Assembly: GCF_021018805.1 (NCBI RefSeq)
Contig: NC_086258.1
Span: forward strand, 19,622,692-19,686,691
Length of the DNA stretch: 64,000 nucleotides
Reading direction: 5' to 3'
Source: Prinia subflava
Taxonomy: Eukaryota; Chordata; Aves; Passeriformes; Cisticolidae
The translations under genes and the position numbers were made by a program. The notes beneath the pieces were generated by a model. It was not told where the DNA came from. It did no database searches and saw only the letters and a program-made list of their open reading frames with translations. Below, piece by piece: positions 45,701 to 57,180 of this stretch (position 1 is its first letter; each line of letters starts with the position of its first letter).

Positions 45701-48700
45701 ATTTACCTAACTAGGCACACCCCAGCTTAAATCCTTACACTGTGGACTTTAGATTTCATTTTGGATAGGTGGTAGAGAACTTAGCAGCTTTGAAGGATGA
45801 TAATCATGTGTTGTGTGTAGTAGATCTAAAATGGAAGTAACTAAACTTGAGTGATGTGTTGAGAAGACCAAGACTATTTGTGATTATTTAAGTGGTGAAA
45901 AAATCACCTATGGACCATGCCTCATGTTTTGTGGACACTAAGCCCACCAAAGGACAGTTTTTCAGTATTTTTTCAGCTAACATTTATTTAGCTCCTAAAG
46001 TTGTCATGAACCTGGAAAAAGCCAACACTCTGGGAATAGGAAATACATATTTCTTAAAACAAATGTCAGAGAAAAGGGCTCAAAGCAAATGTTGCAGTGC
46101 AGAAATGTGTTTCTGCCATGAGACTGAGCCACACACCTTTCTTAGACCAGATTTTGTTCTCAGTGAACACTGCAGTGTCTTGGTCATGCAGGAGAAGCTT
46201 TTTGCTATGAAGTGTAAAGTTAATAAAAAAATTTACTCACATTTATTTAAAAAAATATTTTTCCTGACAAATTACTCCTCAGAAATAATTACTACATTGT
46301 TTTCTGTTGTGTGTGACATCTGTGTCAGGCTGAATGAAGGCTGCTCCTCTAACTCAGAGGTGCCAAAGCATGACCCTGCAATCCATTGGATTGGCTTCAA
46401 AACCAGCTTGGGCTCTTGGATATTTAGATACTCTGGAGAGCATGGATAGAACTGCAAAGGAAGTTTGTATCTCCAAATGTCACTGACCTGCCTTGGAAGA
46501 ATGTGGGGTGCTGTAAAATACCTTGTAAAATTCACTGGTGATTTTGGAGCTGATGTTATCAGCAGGGGAGGTTGGTTGTTACTTCCAAGTTACATTTTTC
46601 AGTCTGTTGGCTCAGGTGTGAATGAGAGATACTCTTCTAGGGATAGAAGAGGTCAGCAAAATGAGTGTTGTGTGGTAGAAATGCTTATCCAAAATACCAG
46701 CTAATTTGTGGAAGTAGAAAATTCCTTTATTTTTTCCATCTGTGCAAGGCAAAACTTTTGATGCATTTATTTCTTCATAATAGGAATTGGAGGTCAAAAA
46801 GTTCCCATTGCTTATTCTTTGCTGCTGCAGACTAATTTTGTTGTTGCATTTGTGGAAAAAATATCTTTAGAATACCTTTGTTTTGGGAGAAGATCAAAAA
46901 GGAGTGTTGAGTGTCACTGTTGGACATTTGTTACCTCGAGTGTTGCTCCTAGTTTTTAAGTGACTTACTCAGAAGCACAATAAACCTGCTGGCCTTTGGG
47001 GTGTAGCAGAAATGGCTTTATTTTAACTCATCAGTGGGGGCACTGTTGCTTCTCCTGAGTTGTTGGACACAATGCAGTGTTTAATACAAAACAGATTGCA
47101 GGGATTTGGAGTGAAATGCCTGAAAGTCAGGGCATGAGGGAAGGACAGAATCTCTGGTGGCTTTTAGTGATGGTGCTGCAATTCAGTAACAAGTTCAAGA
47201 GTAAACTACTGAGTCCTTTTACACCAGATTTATTTCCCTTTGTGTTGCTTCTCTTTGTGCAGGGGTTGTCAATGAGGCAAATCAGATTCCGGTTCGATGG
47301 GCAGCCAATTAATGAAACAGACACACCTGCACAGGTAAACAGCACAAGCAAGGCTAAAGAACTGCTTCAGATTTGCTGCAGGAGTTGATTTTTCTGTTTC
47401 CTATCAAATAGTTATGTAAATGTGTGTAGAACTGGATGTTTTAACCATTATTTTGGTGTAACTAGTTTAGGATAATTAGCAATGGAGTCCAGGACTTTAT
47501 TTAGTGTTTTGAATAATAAATCTGTATCACTGTAATAATAAAACAGAAAAACCAAGTACAGTGTACAGATGGTGAGTCCTGTAGAACTTCTGCTTTATTG
47601 ATTCATGGCTCTGAGATAAGGATGGTAAGTTAAGAATTGAGTTTTTCTTGAAGCGATGGCTTTATTTTTTATATAAAAGCTTGCCAGGATGTTATCAGAG
47701 AGATCCTCTTTGCAAGCTTGCATTTGTAATACAGAAGTAATTTTCTGTTGTGTGTAATCTGAAGCTGTTTCAGCAGCACTGAATTAATGAATACAGTGAA
47801 GTTTGGGCTGTGTTTGAATGAAGGTAATTCCAGGAACAGAATGGTTCCTTGTGGCTCTGGAGCATTTTTCTGTCCTGCTCCACGGAGCTGTGTTTAATCA
47901 GCTTGGACAAGTGATGGTTTTATCTGCTGTTCAGAACTGCTTGTAGTGAAATAATGGACTTCAGCTTTTAGTTCTGAATTTTCCAAGCTGTTGCCTCAAA
48001 GATTGTGCCTCTTGTGGCCCCAATGTATGCAACTTTTTAATTTGCAGTAGTGATAATTGAGGCAACAGGATGATTTTTCTTTCCATCCATGTTATGCTGA
48101 AGCTCAGGATCAGTCTTTTTATAGCTGTGGTAAATGGCATAGACCAGCTTGATTTCCTGAGCAGCAGTTGAGTCTATTTAGAAATATAACTTGCATTAGT
48201 TACAGTAGCACCTCCAGTTTTGGTAAGATTTTGTCAGTAGGTGCCCTTAACATCTCAGGAATATCAACTGTAAAAATTAGGGTGAAAAAAGAGAGTTATA
48301 TTAATGAAGTATTGCTGTTCTTCACTGACCATTGTTACGTGGTTACATACAAAGTGTTTTTAATTTTTTTGTGCTTGCTGATCCTTGGTTTTACTGCCTG
48401 GTTGGGCAGAGGCCTTAATTCCAGTCTGGTTCCCCAGTGCTGTAGCCATTTGAGCAGCAGCAGCCAGCTGGAACTGTGGCAATGTTCTAAGGTAAACCAA
48501 GGGAGTAAATAGGAGAACAAAGGTGCAGTGGCAAAGCAGGCAACATAAATATTATAAATCTGTTTCTTAGGAGTCACACAGTGTACCCTGAAGTTAGTAC
48601 TAGAATTCATTCTAGGTCAACAGTTATCAATTGGCTTTTTTTTCCTGTGCAGTTTCTTTGCTTTTGAGTTAGTGAGTTCTGTTAAATGTACAAAGGGGTG

Positions 48701-48899
48701 GTGGTGGAGGGGAGTGGGGCTTCTCTGGTTAAATTGCATAAAAAGTAAACATAAAGTCAGGAACTGTAAGAACAACCCAGGCTGCTGCAGAGATACAAGA
48801 AGAGTTGAAAGCCCTTTTTTCTTTTTTCTGCTGTAGTTGGAAATGGAGGATGAAGATACAATTGATGTGTTCCAGCAGCAAACAGGAGGAGTTTACTAA
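42749..48899 (+). CDS. SUMO2: Small ubiquitin-related modifier 2
   Basis: Four coding exons (42749-42769, 44147-44278, 47263-47334, 48837-48899), all phase 0 and GT-AG, encode 95 aa. Residue by residue the product agrees with the mammalian SUMO2 sequence as I remember it. Seen: an N-terminal tail with a SUMO acceptor site VKTE (Lys11, psi-K-x-E) that allows poly-SUMO chains, the ubiquitin-like beta-grasp fold (about 16-90), and a C-terminus QQQTGG followed by VY, the two residues removed by SENP proteases to expose Gly-Gly. SUMO2 is conjugated via SAE1/UBA2 and UBC9, and accumulates on targets under stress. The split into 7+44+24+20 codons is that of the intron-bearing parent gene, so it is not a retrocopy. 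SUMO3 is excluded by the short QQQTGGVY tail. Confidence 0.98.
43187..43304 (+). repeat. Long polypyrimidine tract in SUMO2 intron 1
   Basis: About 115 bp is almost entirely T and C, with several homopolymer T runs broken by CCCTCCC and CCTTCCTTCCTTCC. The minus strand is correspondingly A/G. Confidence 0.9.
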
Positions 48900-49530
48900 A
48901 ACAAACACACAAAAAAGAACCTGCTACTTTCCTCTCCAGAACTGTGCTCCCACAGGCGACACTTCACAATTAGAAAATGAGACTTGGTTCAGCCACATCC
49001 TGACTACTGCAGTATAGTTTTCTCTCTTCTCTCTGATTTTTTTTCTTATTCCTTTTATTGTACATAAAGTCTCTGGTGATGTGCACAGACATAATGCATA
49101 TTTTTTTTTTAACTAAATGGCCAATGGTATGTTTTGATCAACATTTAATGGAGATGGGGTGGGAAAACAAACTGGTTCTGTGAAAATGCCCCTCTCTCCC
49201 ATAGTGGCATGCTCCTTCTACTTTTACAGAATCACAGAATAAGCCGAGTTATCTTTATATTCCAGTAAGTTATTTTGCTCTCACTGTTCAAAAACAAAAA
49301 CCTTGCATACCTTGTTTGATTGGATAATTTCAATGTTTTTCTTTTATCATTGTAAAACCAAGGGCAATTTTATAACTTTTTTGTACGTAGCTGTTACATG
49401 TAGAGCAATCTCTGTCTAAGTAGGGGTAAATTACTCTTTAAAAAAAAAAAGGAAAAAAAAATCCTAGATAGTTTTCCCTTCAAGTAAAACGTCTTGTTGT
49501 TTAAATAAACTTCTTGTTTAAAATAACCAG
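48900..49530 (+). other. SUMO2: SUMO2 3' UTR
   Basis: This non-coding stretch follows the SUMO2 stop, with a Pumilio-type TGTACATA at 49059-49066 and several A/T runs. It ends just after AATAAA at 49504-49509. A further AATAAA at 50013-50018 would allow a longer form. Confidence 0.7.
49504..49509 (+). terminator. SUMO2: SUMO2 polyadenylation signal AATAAA
   Basis: This is the first canonical AATAAA after the SUMO2 stop (605 bp downstream), followed within about 30 bp by T-rich sequence. An alternative distal hexamer is at 50013-50018. Confidence 0.75.
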
Positions 49531-52500
49531 TTTTCTTTCTTTTTCTGTGGAGTAGTACTACTCAGCACCTGTATTTCTTTCTCTGCAGCACTTTATGCTT
49601 CTCAAATCTCAGCTTTCTCTGTGGTAAGCAAGCATAATCCCCCTTGTCTAGGCAGAAGACTGTTGGAAAAGGAAAAGCTTCCTTGAAACGTGTCAGTCAG
49701 CAGTTGAACTGGAAACAGAAGTCAGTTTTCTCTTATTTTGATTTTTTTTTTTTTTTGTGAATGTTCTGCTAAGCCAAAATTGTTTGATTAGGCAAACTGC
49801 AAAATACTGAACTACTTAGTAATGCCTTTGGGTTGAGCTCTTCTTTTTAGTCTTTAATAGAAGCATCAATATTGTTGTTGCAGTAGTTAATTTAAAACTC
49901 TGTATTTGAATGCTTATTGATGTAAACGTTAAGTTAAAGAGAGCAAATAATTTCATTAACCATTCAGTTTACCATGGTATCAAATGGGAGCTGCTTGGAA
50001 ATGTAAAGCAAAAATAAAAAATTGAGTTCTGTTTTTGGGTGTATTTAGCTGTGGTGGTGGAGATTCCAAGCTCTGTTTTACCCCACTCTGCTGTTCTGTT
50101 TGGAAGAGGGAAAGAGGCTGGAAGTACTGAAGGGAGATAAGTGATGGTGGTGTTTTTCAGAAATGTCTTCCACAGTTCTTGAGTTCTTGGGAACTTTTGG
50201 GGGGAAGTTCAGAGGTTGGAGTGAAATCCATGGACATTCATGGAGGATTATACACCTGTCCAACCCACACCCCCACAGCATTCTCTGATGTCCTAGGAAT
50301 GTTCCAGTACTTCATGGTGTTTGCAGTACTTCATGGTGTTTGCAGTAAGTTAATGCTTTTTTAGGTATAAATTTCTTAGAAGAGGCCACTTTTTTGGTGG
50401 AGGTTTTTGTAACAATTAATTGATTATTCCATGTGGGACCTGTGCCTGCTTGAGCTGAAAGTTTTGTGGCAGAATGATGGGTGTGTGCATTTAGCTGATG
50501 AGTTGTGATCTATTTGTCTTCTGTCAATAATAACACATTTGATGCTACATTAGTTCCATCTAATGGAGATACAGGGAAAATTAATACCTATTTTTGTAGT
50601 TGCTTTTGACTCTATAGCTGAAGAATGTAATCTACTGTGTGCCTCTGTTTTAATTCAAGAAAATGCTACTGCTAAGCAGATTACTTCTCATTCTGGGATG
50701 TATCTTGTGGACTTCTGTGGTGTTTTGCAGGATTGAAATTCCTTCTTGTGAACAAATGTTTACATGTCCAAACTCTAAAAGGCCTAGAAAAATCCACTTT
50801 GAAGAAAAAAAGAGGCTGGTGGGGGAATGTATTTCAACATCTTTCCTAGGTTACACATGGAATACATTGCTCCTTGGCTTTAGAATCTCTGGCTTTTAAG
50901 CTGGCTAAACTTCTGATATCAGTGAATAAAATTCTTTCAACTTGATGTCATGCCAAGACTTCTCCCAAGAGAAAGCTGTCTTTATCTCCTTCGGCCAAAA
51001 AATTTGTTTGGACTTGCTTTAGTTTCTGAAGAAAGGGTGAGGTCTCCTTAAATACAATTTTTTTTCAGCTCAGCTTAAGATCATGAAGCTCAAAGCGCCC
51101 TGTTGTGTCTTGCCTTGTACTTTTTATTTCCTGAGGCAACAGAAGTCAAGTGACAGGTACTGAGGAGCTTTTAAAAACAGTGTCTTCATTTCCTGAATTA
51201 GTCGAGTGTTACTTCATCTGCCATGAACTTATGTGCAGCATTCACCTGCATTCCTCCATTTTCACCTCTTTTTGCTGTTACCTGGGCTTGCTCGTGTTCC
51301 TGAAATGATTCCTCTAACAATGCTGAATGGTGTTATGGTAGATGGTGACTGCAGCCAAAAACTGCAGGAGTTGTTTTTTAATCTAATCATGAAAACATCT
51401 CAACTTGAGTTACTTAGTTCCTCAAGAGCCTCAAATGTTGAATTTCCATTAGTGTAGCAAGCTAAAGTGGGCTGATTTCCAATTCTGAAATATAACGCAT
51501 TTGTGTAACAGTAATGCAGAAACAGTCCTTTTTTTAAAAAAAAAATTAGCACTCTTTCTGCGTGTTCTTGCAAATACTCTGTTTATGTCAGAATTTGTTT
51601 TTGTCTGTACTGCTCCTCTGGTGCTACAGATTTACCTGTGGATTCATGATTGTGGCACCCTCAGTGGTTTTAGTGTGACTGCCTCTTTTAAGGAAGCTGC
51701 TGCTGCTGGGAGTGGTGATTTTGAAGTGGTATGGAATACGGGATATGGACAATTTTAATCAACTTATTTGCTGCTTGGCTTGGTTTGTGGCAGTTCCCAG
51801 GTTTATTCTGGTAGCCACATGGACTTCTGGAATTCCACATGTCAGAGGATAAAGGAAAATTGGGCAAAGAGGTCTTGTCAGGCTAGTTAGGAGGTAAGTT
51901 CTTCATGTTTTATTAAACAGCTGGGATCTTTCAAGAGCCTGGGAAAATTACATTATTACCCACAACTTTCAAATAATGTGTTCTAAAGTGATTGCCATGC
52001 AATTTAGTTAATATTTCTCCCATGGTTTTTAAATGAAAAAGGAGGGAGTAAGTCATAATTGGATCTAGTCCCCTGGTGAGTTCTGGTGCATGGCTGGACC
52101 CTGCCTTCAGCCTCTGCTGGGCTTTTAGTCCCTCAAATGAGTTATGGACATGACCAGTTATTTAAAAATAGGTAACCAGAATTGTGTCATGTACCTTAAG
52201 TAAGGCATTTTGATTCATGTGCAGGGGAGATAAAGACTGAAATCACGGCTGGTTTGTGGTGGACACCTGACTCAAAGCCTTTGTGTATCTGCACAGTGGG
52301 GGTCACATCCACCCCTGGGGGCTCCTGTGGGGTCACTGGTAACTGGCCCAAGGTGCCCATTCTAAAGGGGTTCAGGAGTGCAAGGCTGCTCTGACATGGA
52401 ATCTTCCAAGCTGCCAGAACTGTAAGGAAATACTGCAAGTGAGAACATGAGAGATTCTTGTACTGGCATATGGAGGTGTTTTTAACAAAAGAAAAATCCC

Positions 52501-55500
52501 TGAAGTAACATGAAGATAATTGCTGCTTCAAGATAACTGCAGTATCAGAACAGAGACAGCATCTCTGCAAGGGTTAAGGTCAAAGTGAGATGGTTTTCCA
52601 GCGGGAATTTTCCTTTTTAGTACCTTCACTTGGTTACTTCCAAGTCAGTGTAACATAAGTACTGTCATTTGCCTTGTGGATGCTGGTTCTATTGTGTCTC
52701 TTACTGCAACATTAATGAAAAGGCATAATGTGACTGGCTTGAGGAGAGGAGATTTCCTAGGCTTCAGCCAGCTGGAAATAACTGAATTTCTAAGGAATAG
52801 CTATTTGTTTTCAAAGCTAAAGATGAAAAGATGCCTCCTTAGTCGTCATGTGAACAATAAATCCAAGTATTTTTCTTAGAATTTTAGGTAGTGGCCTCTT
52901 CTCAGTACATGTGTGTCAGATGCTGTGTTGTACTCTTGTGGAATATTAATCTAAAACTATTTAAATAACTTGGATTATTATTAACTATATTACCAGCATA
53001 ATTAACACGTTTAATTCTCTGGTTTATTGAAGTTTGTTCATTCTGCCTGTAATAAGTTTCCAGACAATGTGTTCTGATAGGGAATGATCGATCCTTTACC
53101 TTGTCTTGCTTTTTAGTACATAGTGACAGAAGGAATTGGTGGTACAGCACTTCTCCTGGGTGATTAGGATGTAGGAGTGTGAGGATAAATGGAAGATGGA
53201 ATTTTGATCCCTGTTCTCAGTTTTTGGTTGACCTCCAAGATGCCCGATTACAGGTGTTTCCTTGTTTCTTCCCTAGCAGCATGGGATGGTGATCTTACTG
53301 TAACATGGACGTGCCGAGAGCCCCACCCGGTGTTTATGGAATGGTTGAAGTCCCTTTAAGGGAAGAGTTTTCCCTTACCCCGGAAGGATTTCTGTTTTCA
53401 TGGGAGTGGTGAGGGTGGTGCTGTGGAAGGAGTGGCTGGGTGCCAGCAGAGATGCCAGAACAGAAGGTCAGCAGGTGCTGGAGAAGGACAAGGGATGTGT
53501 GTGAGTCAGGGAAGGACTGGGAAGAGCTGTAGGTTTAAACAATACACCAGTATGAGGATGACTTTGGGGTACTGGGGAGAGGCTAAGGTTGCTAGTAAAT
53601 AGAGTTTCTCCTTTGGAAAGGAACATTCTTCAGGGAAACATGGATGCAAAGGATACACTTTGTGGTGAATTTTGTGTTGGTTTTGGTGGCATAGATCTCC
53701 CCCTTCCAGCACCCAGTCCATGGATCCCATCAAAGCACATCTGATGCCCTGCAAGGGCTCTTGAAGGATCACTTGAATAAGAAAACTTCACTGAGACAAG
53801 ACAAAACTGGGAGACTGACTTCCCCTTCCAGTGATCCCTGCCTTTTCCCAGTAAGGAGGAACACTGGAACACTTTGGAGTCCACACCAGGCTTGGTGGTG
53901 TTGGGTGACCACACAAGAACAGCAGCATGAGCTGGCCACTCTGCTTTTTGTGTTGTTCAGAGCTCCATCTCTGCAGCTCTGAGAGGAGTCTGGGCACTGT
54001 GGTGCAATTCCCCATCCCAAACAGTGACAGGCTGCTGGGAACTTTTCCTGAAGAGGTAGAGAGGTACCAGAGCAACTTTCACAACTCTTGAAAACAACAG
54101 CCTCGGCTCTGTGGGCCAAACCATTGGATCTGTAGGATACCACGTTCCACTGAACCTCCATGCATCACTCCAGATGCAAAAATCTGACAGTGGCAAATTC
54201 TGCTGTGGCAAGGATTGTTTATTATTGGCACTTCATCTTCAGCTGTGAATGAAACAGAGCAAGAGAAAACTGAGTTACACCCTCTTTTTTTGTGCCTTGT
54301 GCTTGGAATAAAGAAGGCATGCTCTCTGTGACAGCCATAAGTAGCAGAGACTGGCCTGAAGAAACCTTTGGTCACAGCAGGATGACCAAGCTGAGGCTTT
54401 TCTCAAACCAATGGTATCTCTCCTTGCCTAACCCTTTCATTTTCTGGAGTCTTGTTCAGACTTCCAGATGCTTTGTGCATTCCTTGCTGGTGGAATTTCA
54501 ACAACAGGTGGAATTGTTTGGTGTCTGAGCCTTCCAGGCAGCTGCTGAGAATTGTTCTAGTCAAATGTCATCATCCTGAGATGGATTGTAAGCTCAGTTT
54601 GTGTGGGCATCTTCATAAACCCCTTCACCTTGTAATGGATGGATGAATAATCAGAAAAGCAGCTTTTATTTAAGGGCCAGCCTGCAGCCAGGCCTGTGAG
54701 AGATCAGTGGGGCCCCTTGGAAACACTTAAGGTTTAGAATTCTAAGGCTCCGTGTGAAAACTGGCTTTGTCACAGGGAACGAGTTTTTCTTCATGTTGAC
54801 TTTTAAAAGTGGCTCTGTGTGTGTCTTAGGGGTACAAATTAAAGAGTAAAATCCAGTGGGTTTGAATAAGAAGTATTTAGATAACAAAATACTTCTGCAA
54901 GTTCCTGAGAGAGCAGATGATTACCTGTGTGCAGGTAAGGTATCATTTGACTTCTTAATGCCCAAGCCTAAGGGATAATAGAATTAAAACAACTGTATCA
55001 TGTTACTTAAAATTTCCCTTTAGTCTACCTCTAAAAAAAGTGCAACAGAGAATTCCCTGGGGATCTATATAGTGGCTGGAGCTTTTAAAAAAATTAAAAA
55101 ACAGTTGTTTTTTAATTCATATGCTGGACAACTAACTAATGTAGAGGGATGTAACACAATAATTGTGTTCTCCAGACCAAAAAAACCCCACTTTTCTCTA
55201 GAAAGTGTTTTGGGGGTATTTAGAGCTGTTATTTGAGGAAGTTGGGAGCGGTGGCTGGAAAAGATGGGTTTTCTTTGCCCTTTCTCCCTCCTTTATGCAA
55301 GTTCTAATTGAAATAATATTGCTGATGCATACGTTTTGGAGTAAAAATTGTCACCAGGGAAGTATCTGTGTCTGTGGAAGCTGCAGGGAAGCCACAGTCA
55401 CCAAACCAGAGGTGGGTGTGACAGATGGGGCAGCAGCCAACCCGTGGTGCTTTAAACTCTGTCCTGTGAGTTTTGTGCTGGTGCTCTAGGGCAATGCACC

Positions 55501-55590
55501 ACCCAAAATGTGCGGCCTCCTGCTTTTGACAGCCACGCGAGCAGCATTGCTGGGCCTTGTACTCCAGCTACACTAGCCATGCTGGAACTC
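49531..55590. other. Intergenic DNA between SUMO2 and JPT1
   Basis: About 6 kb, AT-rich at first and becoming GC-richer towards JPT1. It contains a perfect 19-bp tandem duplication at 50305-50342, scattered AATAAA hexamers (50925, 52856, 54307) and only short, random-looking open frames. No clear CR1, RNA gene or exon was recognised. Confidence 0.65.
50305..50342 (+). repeat. Perfect 19-bp tandem duplication
   Basis: CAGTACTTCATGGTGTTTG occurs at 50305-50323 and again, unchanged, at 50324-50342. A partial third start (CAGTA) follows. Confidence 0.95.
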
Positions 55591-55595
55591 AATTT

Positions 55596-56024
55596 TCATG
55601 CAAGAATCCAAAATAATACACCAGCATTGTAAATTATTTTATTGTGCCATGGTTTTTGAGGTGATGGTGTTCCCCAGCAGGCCTGTGGCCCTGCAGGGCC
55701 TTGGCTGTGTCTCGGTCCTCGTCGGATCCAACCTCCAAAGCCACAACAGCCTTGTGCCAACACCTCCCACACCGCCATGGCCTCGGTGCGGTTCATCCCT
55801 GCACCTTGGAGCTGCTCCACGACACCTCTGAGGTACCTGCAGGGCTTGCACGGGCCGGGCACGGCAGTGATGTGAGGGAGCCAGGCCTTGCGCGGCCAAG
55901 GGGGTGCCAGGGGTGGGTTTGGTGGCGCGATGGCCGCGTTGGCGGTGTGTCCTGGGCGGTGTGTGGGGACAGGAGCCATGCGGGGGGCGCGCACCCGGCC
56001 ATGGCGCGGTACAGCCTCCCTCAC
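55596..56024 (-). other. Unidentified short divergent open frame beside the JPT1 promoter
   Basis: A 142-codon intronless frame begins inside the JPT1 CpG island, on the opposite strand. Its middle (about residues 58-100, roughly 55853-55725) reads like a protein helix: CKPCRYLRGVVEQLQGAG, then MNRTEAMAVWEVL. The rest is Pro/Arg-rich or low quality. On the same strand AATAAA lies at 55643-55638, before the frame's own stop, so any real transcript would need another frame or splicing. A splice-acceptor-like CCCTGCAG precedes GTACCTC within it. I do not recognise the product. It may be a promoter-antisense transcript, a diverged gene or chance. Confidence 0.25.
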
Positions 56025-57180
56025 GGCCCGCTCCCTGCGGAGGGGCAGCGCCGCGGGGACTTTTGTCTGGCCTCAGGTGCGGTTGAGCCAATCACAGCTC
56101 GCCGGCGGTGAGTGACAGCTCTCCCGCCAATCATCAACAAGGGGCTCCACCGCCCACAGCCAATCACCGCAGAGCAGACGTAGTGCTTCACCAATGGGCT
56201 CTTAGCGGTGAGGCAAGGCGCCTCAGAATAGACAGAGAGGCGGGGCAAGCGGGAGAGTGGCAAGGTGCTGTCCAATAGGAGCTCGCGACTGCCTTTGAAC
56301 CGCCCAATGAGGAGGCCGAAGGTGGGCAGGGCTTGCGGTGTATATAACTGGTGCGGCGGTGCGGGCGGCGGCCGCAGTTGTCACCGGTATCGGCGGTGTC
56401 CATCGGCAGGAGCCGCTCGGCCCCCGGGACCGTCGCTGTACAGAGCCCTTCCCTTAGTCCGGCCCCTCCGCCATGACCACCACGGCTACGTTCTCGGGCA
56501 TGGACCCCAATGGCAGGAACAGCTCCAGGTGTGCGGGGGCTCGAGGGCCACTGGGACCCAGAGGGCGGTGGGTCTTGGGGTCCCGGGGAAGGCATGTCCG
56601 GAGCGGTGCTGGGGCGGGGGCTCCGGGCGGGGGCTCCGGCCGGCCCGGGGCTGTGGGTGTGCGGTTCCTCCCGGCCTCTCCCGGGCCGGTTGGCCGGAGC
56701 CGAGGGCGGCCGCACCCACCCGGATGGGCTGCGGGGACATCCCGGGGCCACGCCGTGCCCGGGGGAGGGAGGTGCGGGAGCTGCCGAGACCCGCCCGGGC
56801 CGCTCGGTGCGGCCCCGCCGCCGAACAAAGAAGGGAGGCGACTCCCCGCCTCGCCGCGCAGCCACGGCGCGGGGGCGGGGGGCACCGCGCCCCTCCGCCC
56901 GCCTGCCTTTCCCCCATCGCCGCGGCCCCCGCGCCCCTCGGCCCCGCGGAGCCGCCGCGGGTTGGGTGGGGTCGGGCGGGGCCGGGCGGGCTCCATTGTC
57001 TGCTGTGCCCGGCCCCCCCTGCGCGCCCCGTGCCGCGCTGCCCGGGCGCCCGTGGGTCCGAGAGTGCCGGGGCTCGGGGCCGAGGTCGCCCCTTCCCTGG
57101 GGCCGCAGCCCCGCTCCCGGGGGCACTCGGGGCTGGAAGGGGCAGGGGGGAAGCGGAGCCTGTCTGGAAACAAAGAAAAC
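55850..57180 (+). promoter_or_regulatory. JPT1: JPT1 CpG-island promoter with TATA box
   Basis: The CpG-dense region spans the promoter, exon 1 and the start of intron 1. A TATATAA lies at 56341-56347, 126 bp before the ATG, which predicts transcription start near 56370-56380. Six CCAAT boxes precede it (reported separately). Confidence 0.8.
56088..56308 (+). promoter_or_regulatory. JPT1: Array of six CCAAT boxes (NF-Y type) upstream of JPT1
   Basis: CCAAT pentamers, all on the plus strand, start at 56088, 56127, 56160, 56191, 56272 and 56304, giving steps of 39, 33, 31, 81 and 32 bp. Several carry the preferred flank CCAATCA. A TTTGAA at 56294-56299 matches the CHR element core. This architecture is characteristic of cell-cycle-regulated promoters bound by NF-Y. 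Function here is inferred. Confidence 0.8.

Noticed and set aside
47288..47300. GGTTCGAT-like tRNA B-box
   Set aside because: It lies in SUMO2 exon 3 coding sequence, with no A-box or cloverleaf around it.
49227..49250. CAGAATCACAGAATAAGCC in the SUMO2 3' UTR, resembling a CR1 reverse 3' end
   Set aside because: Only about 20 bases match and the following sequence does not continue as CR1. Too short to call.
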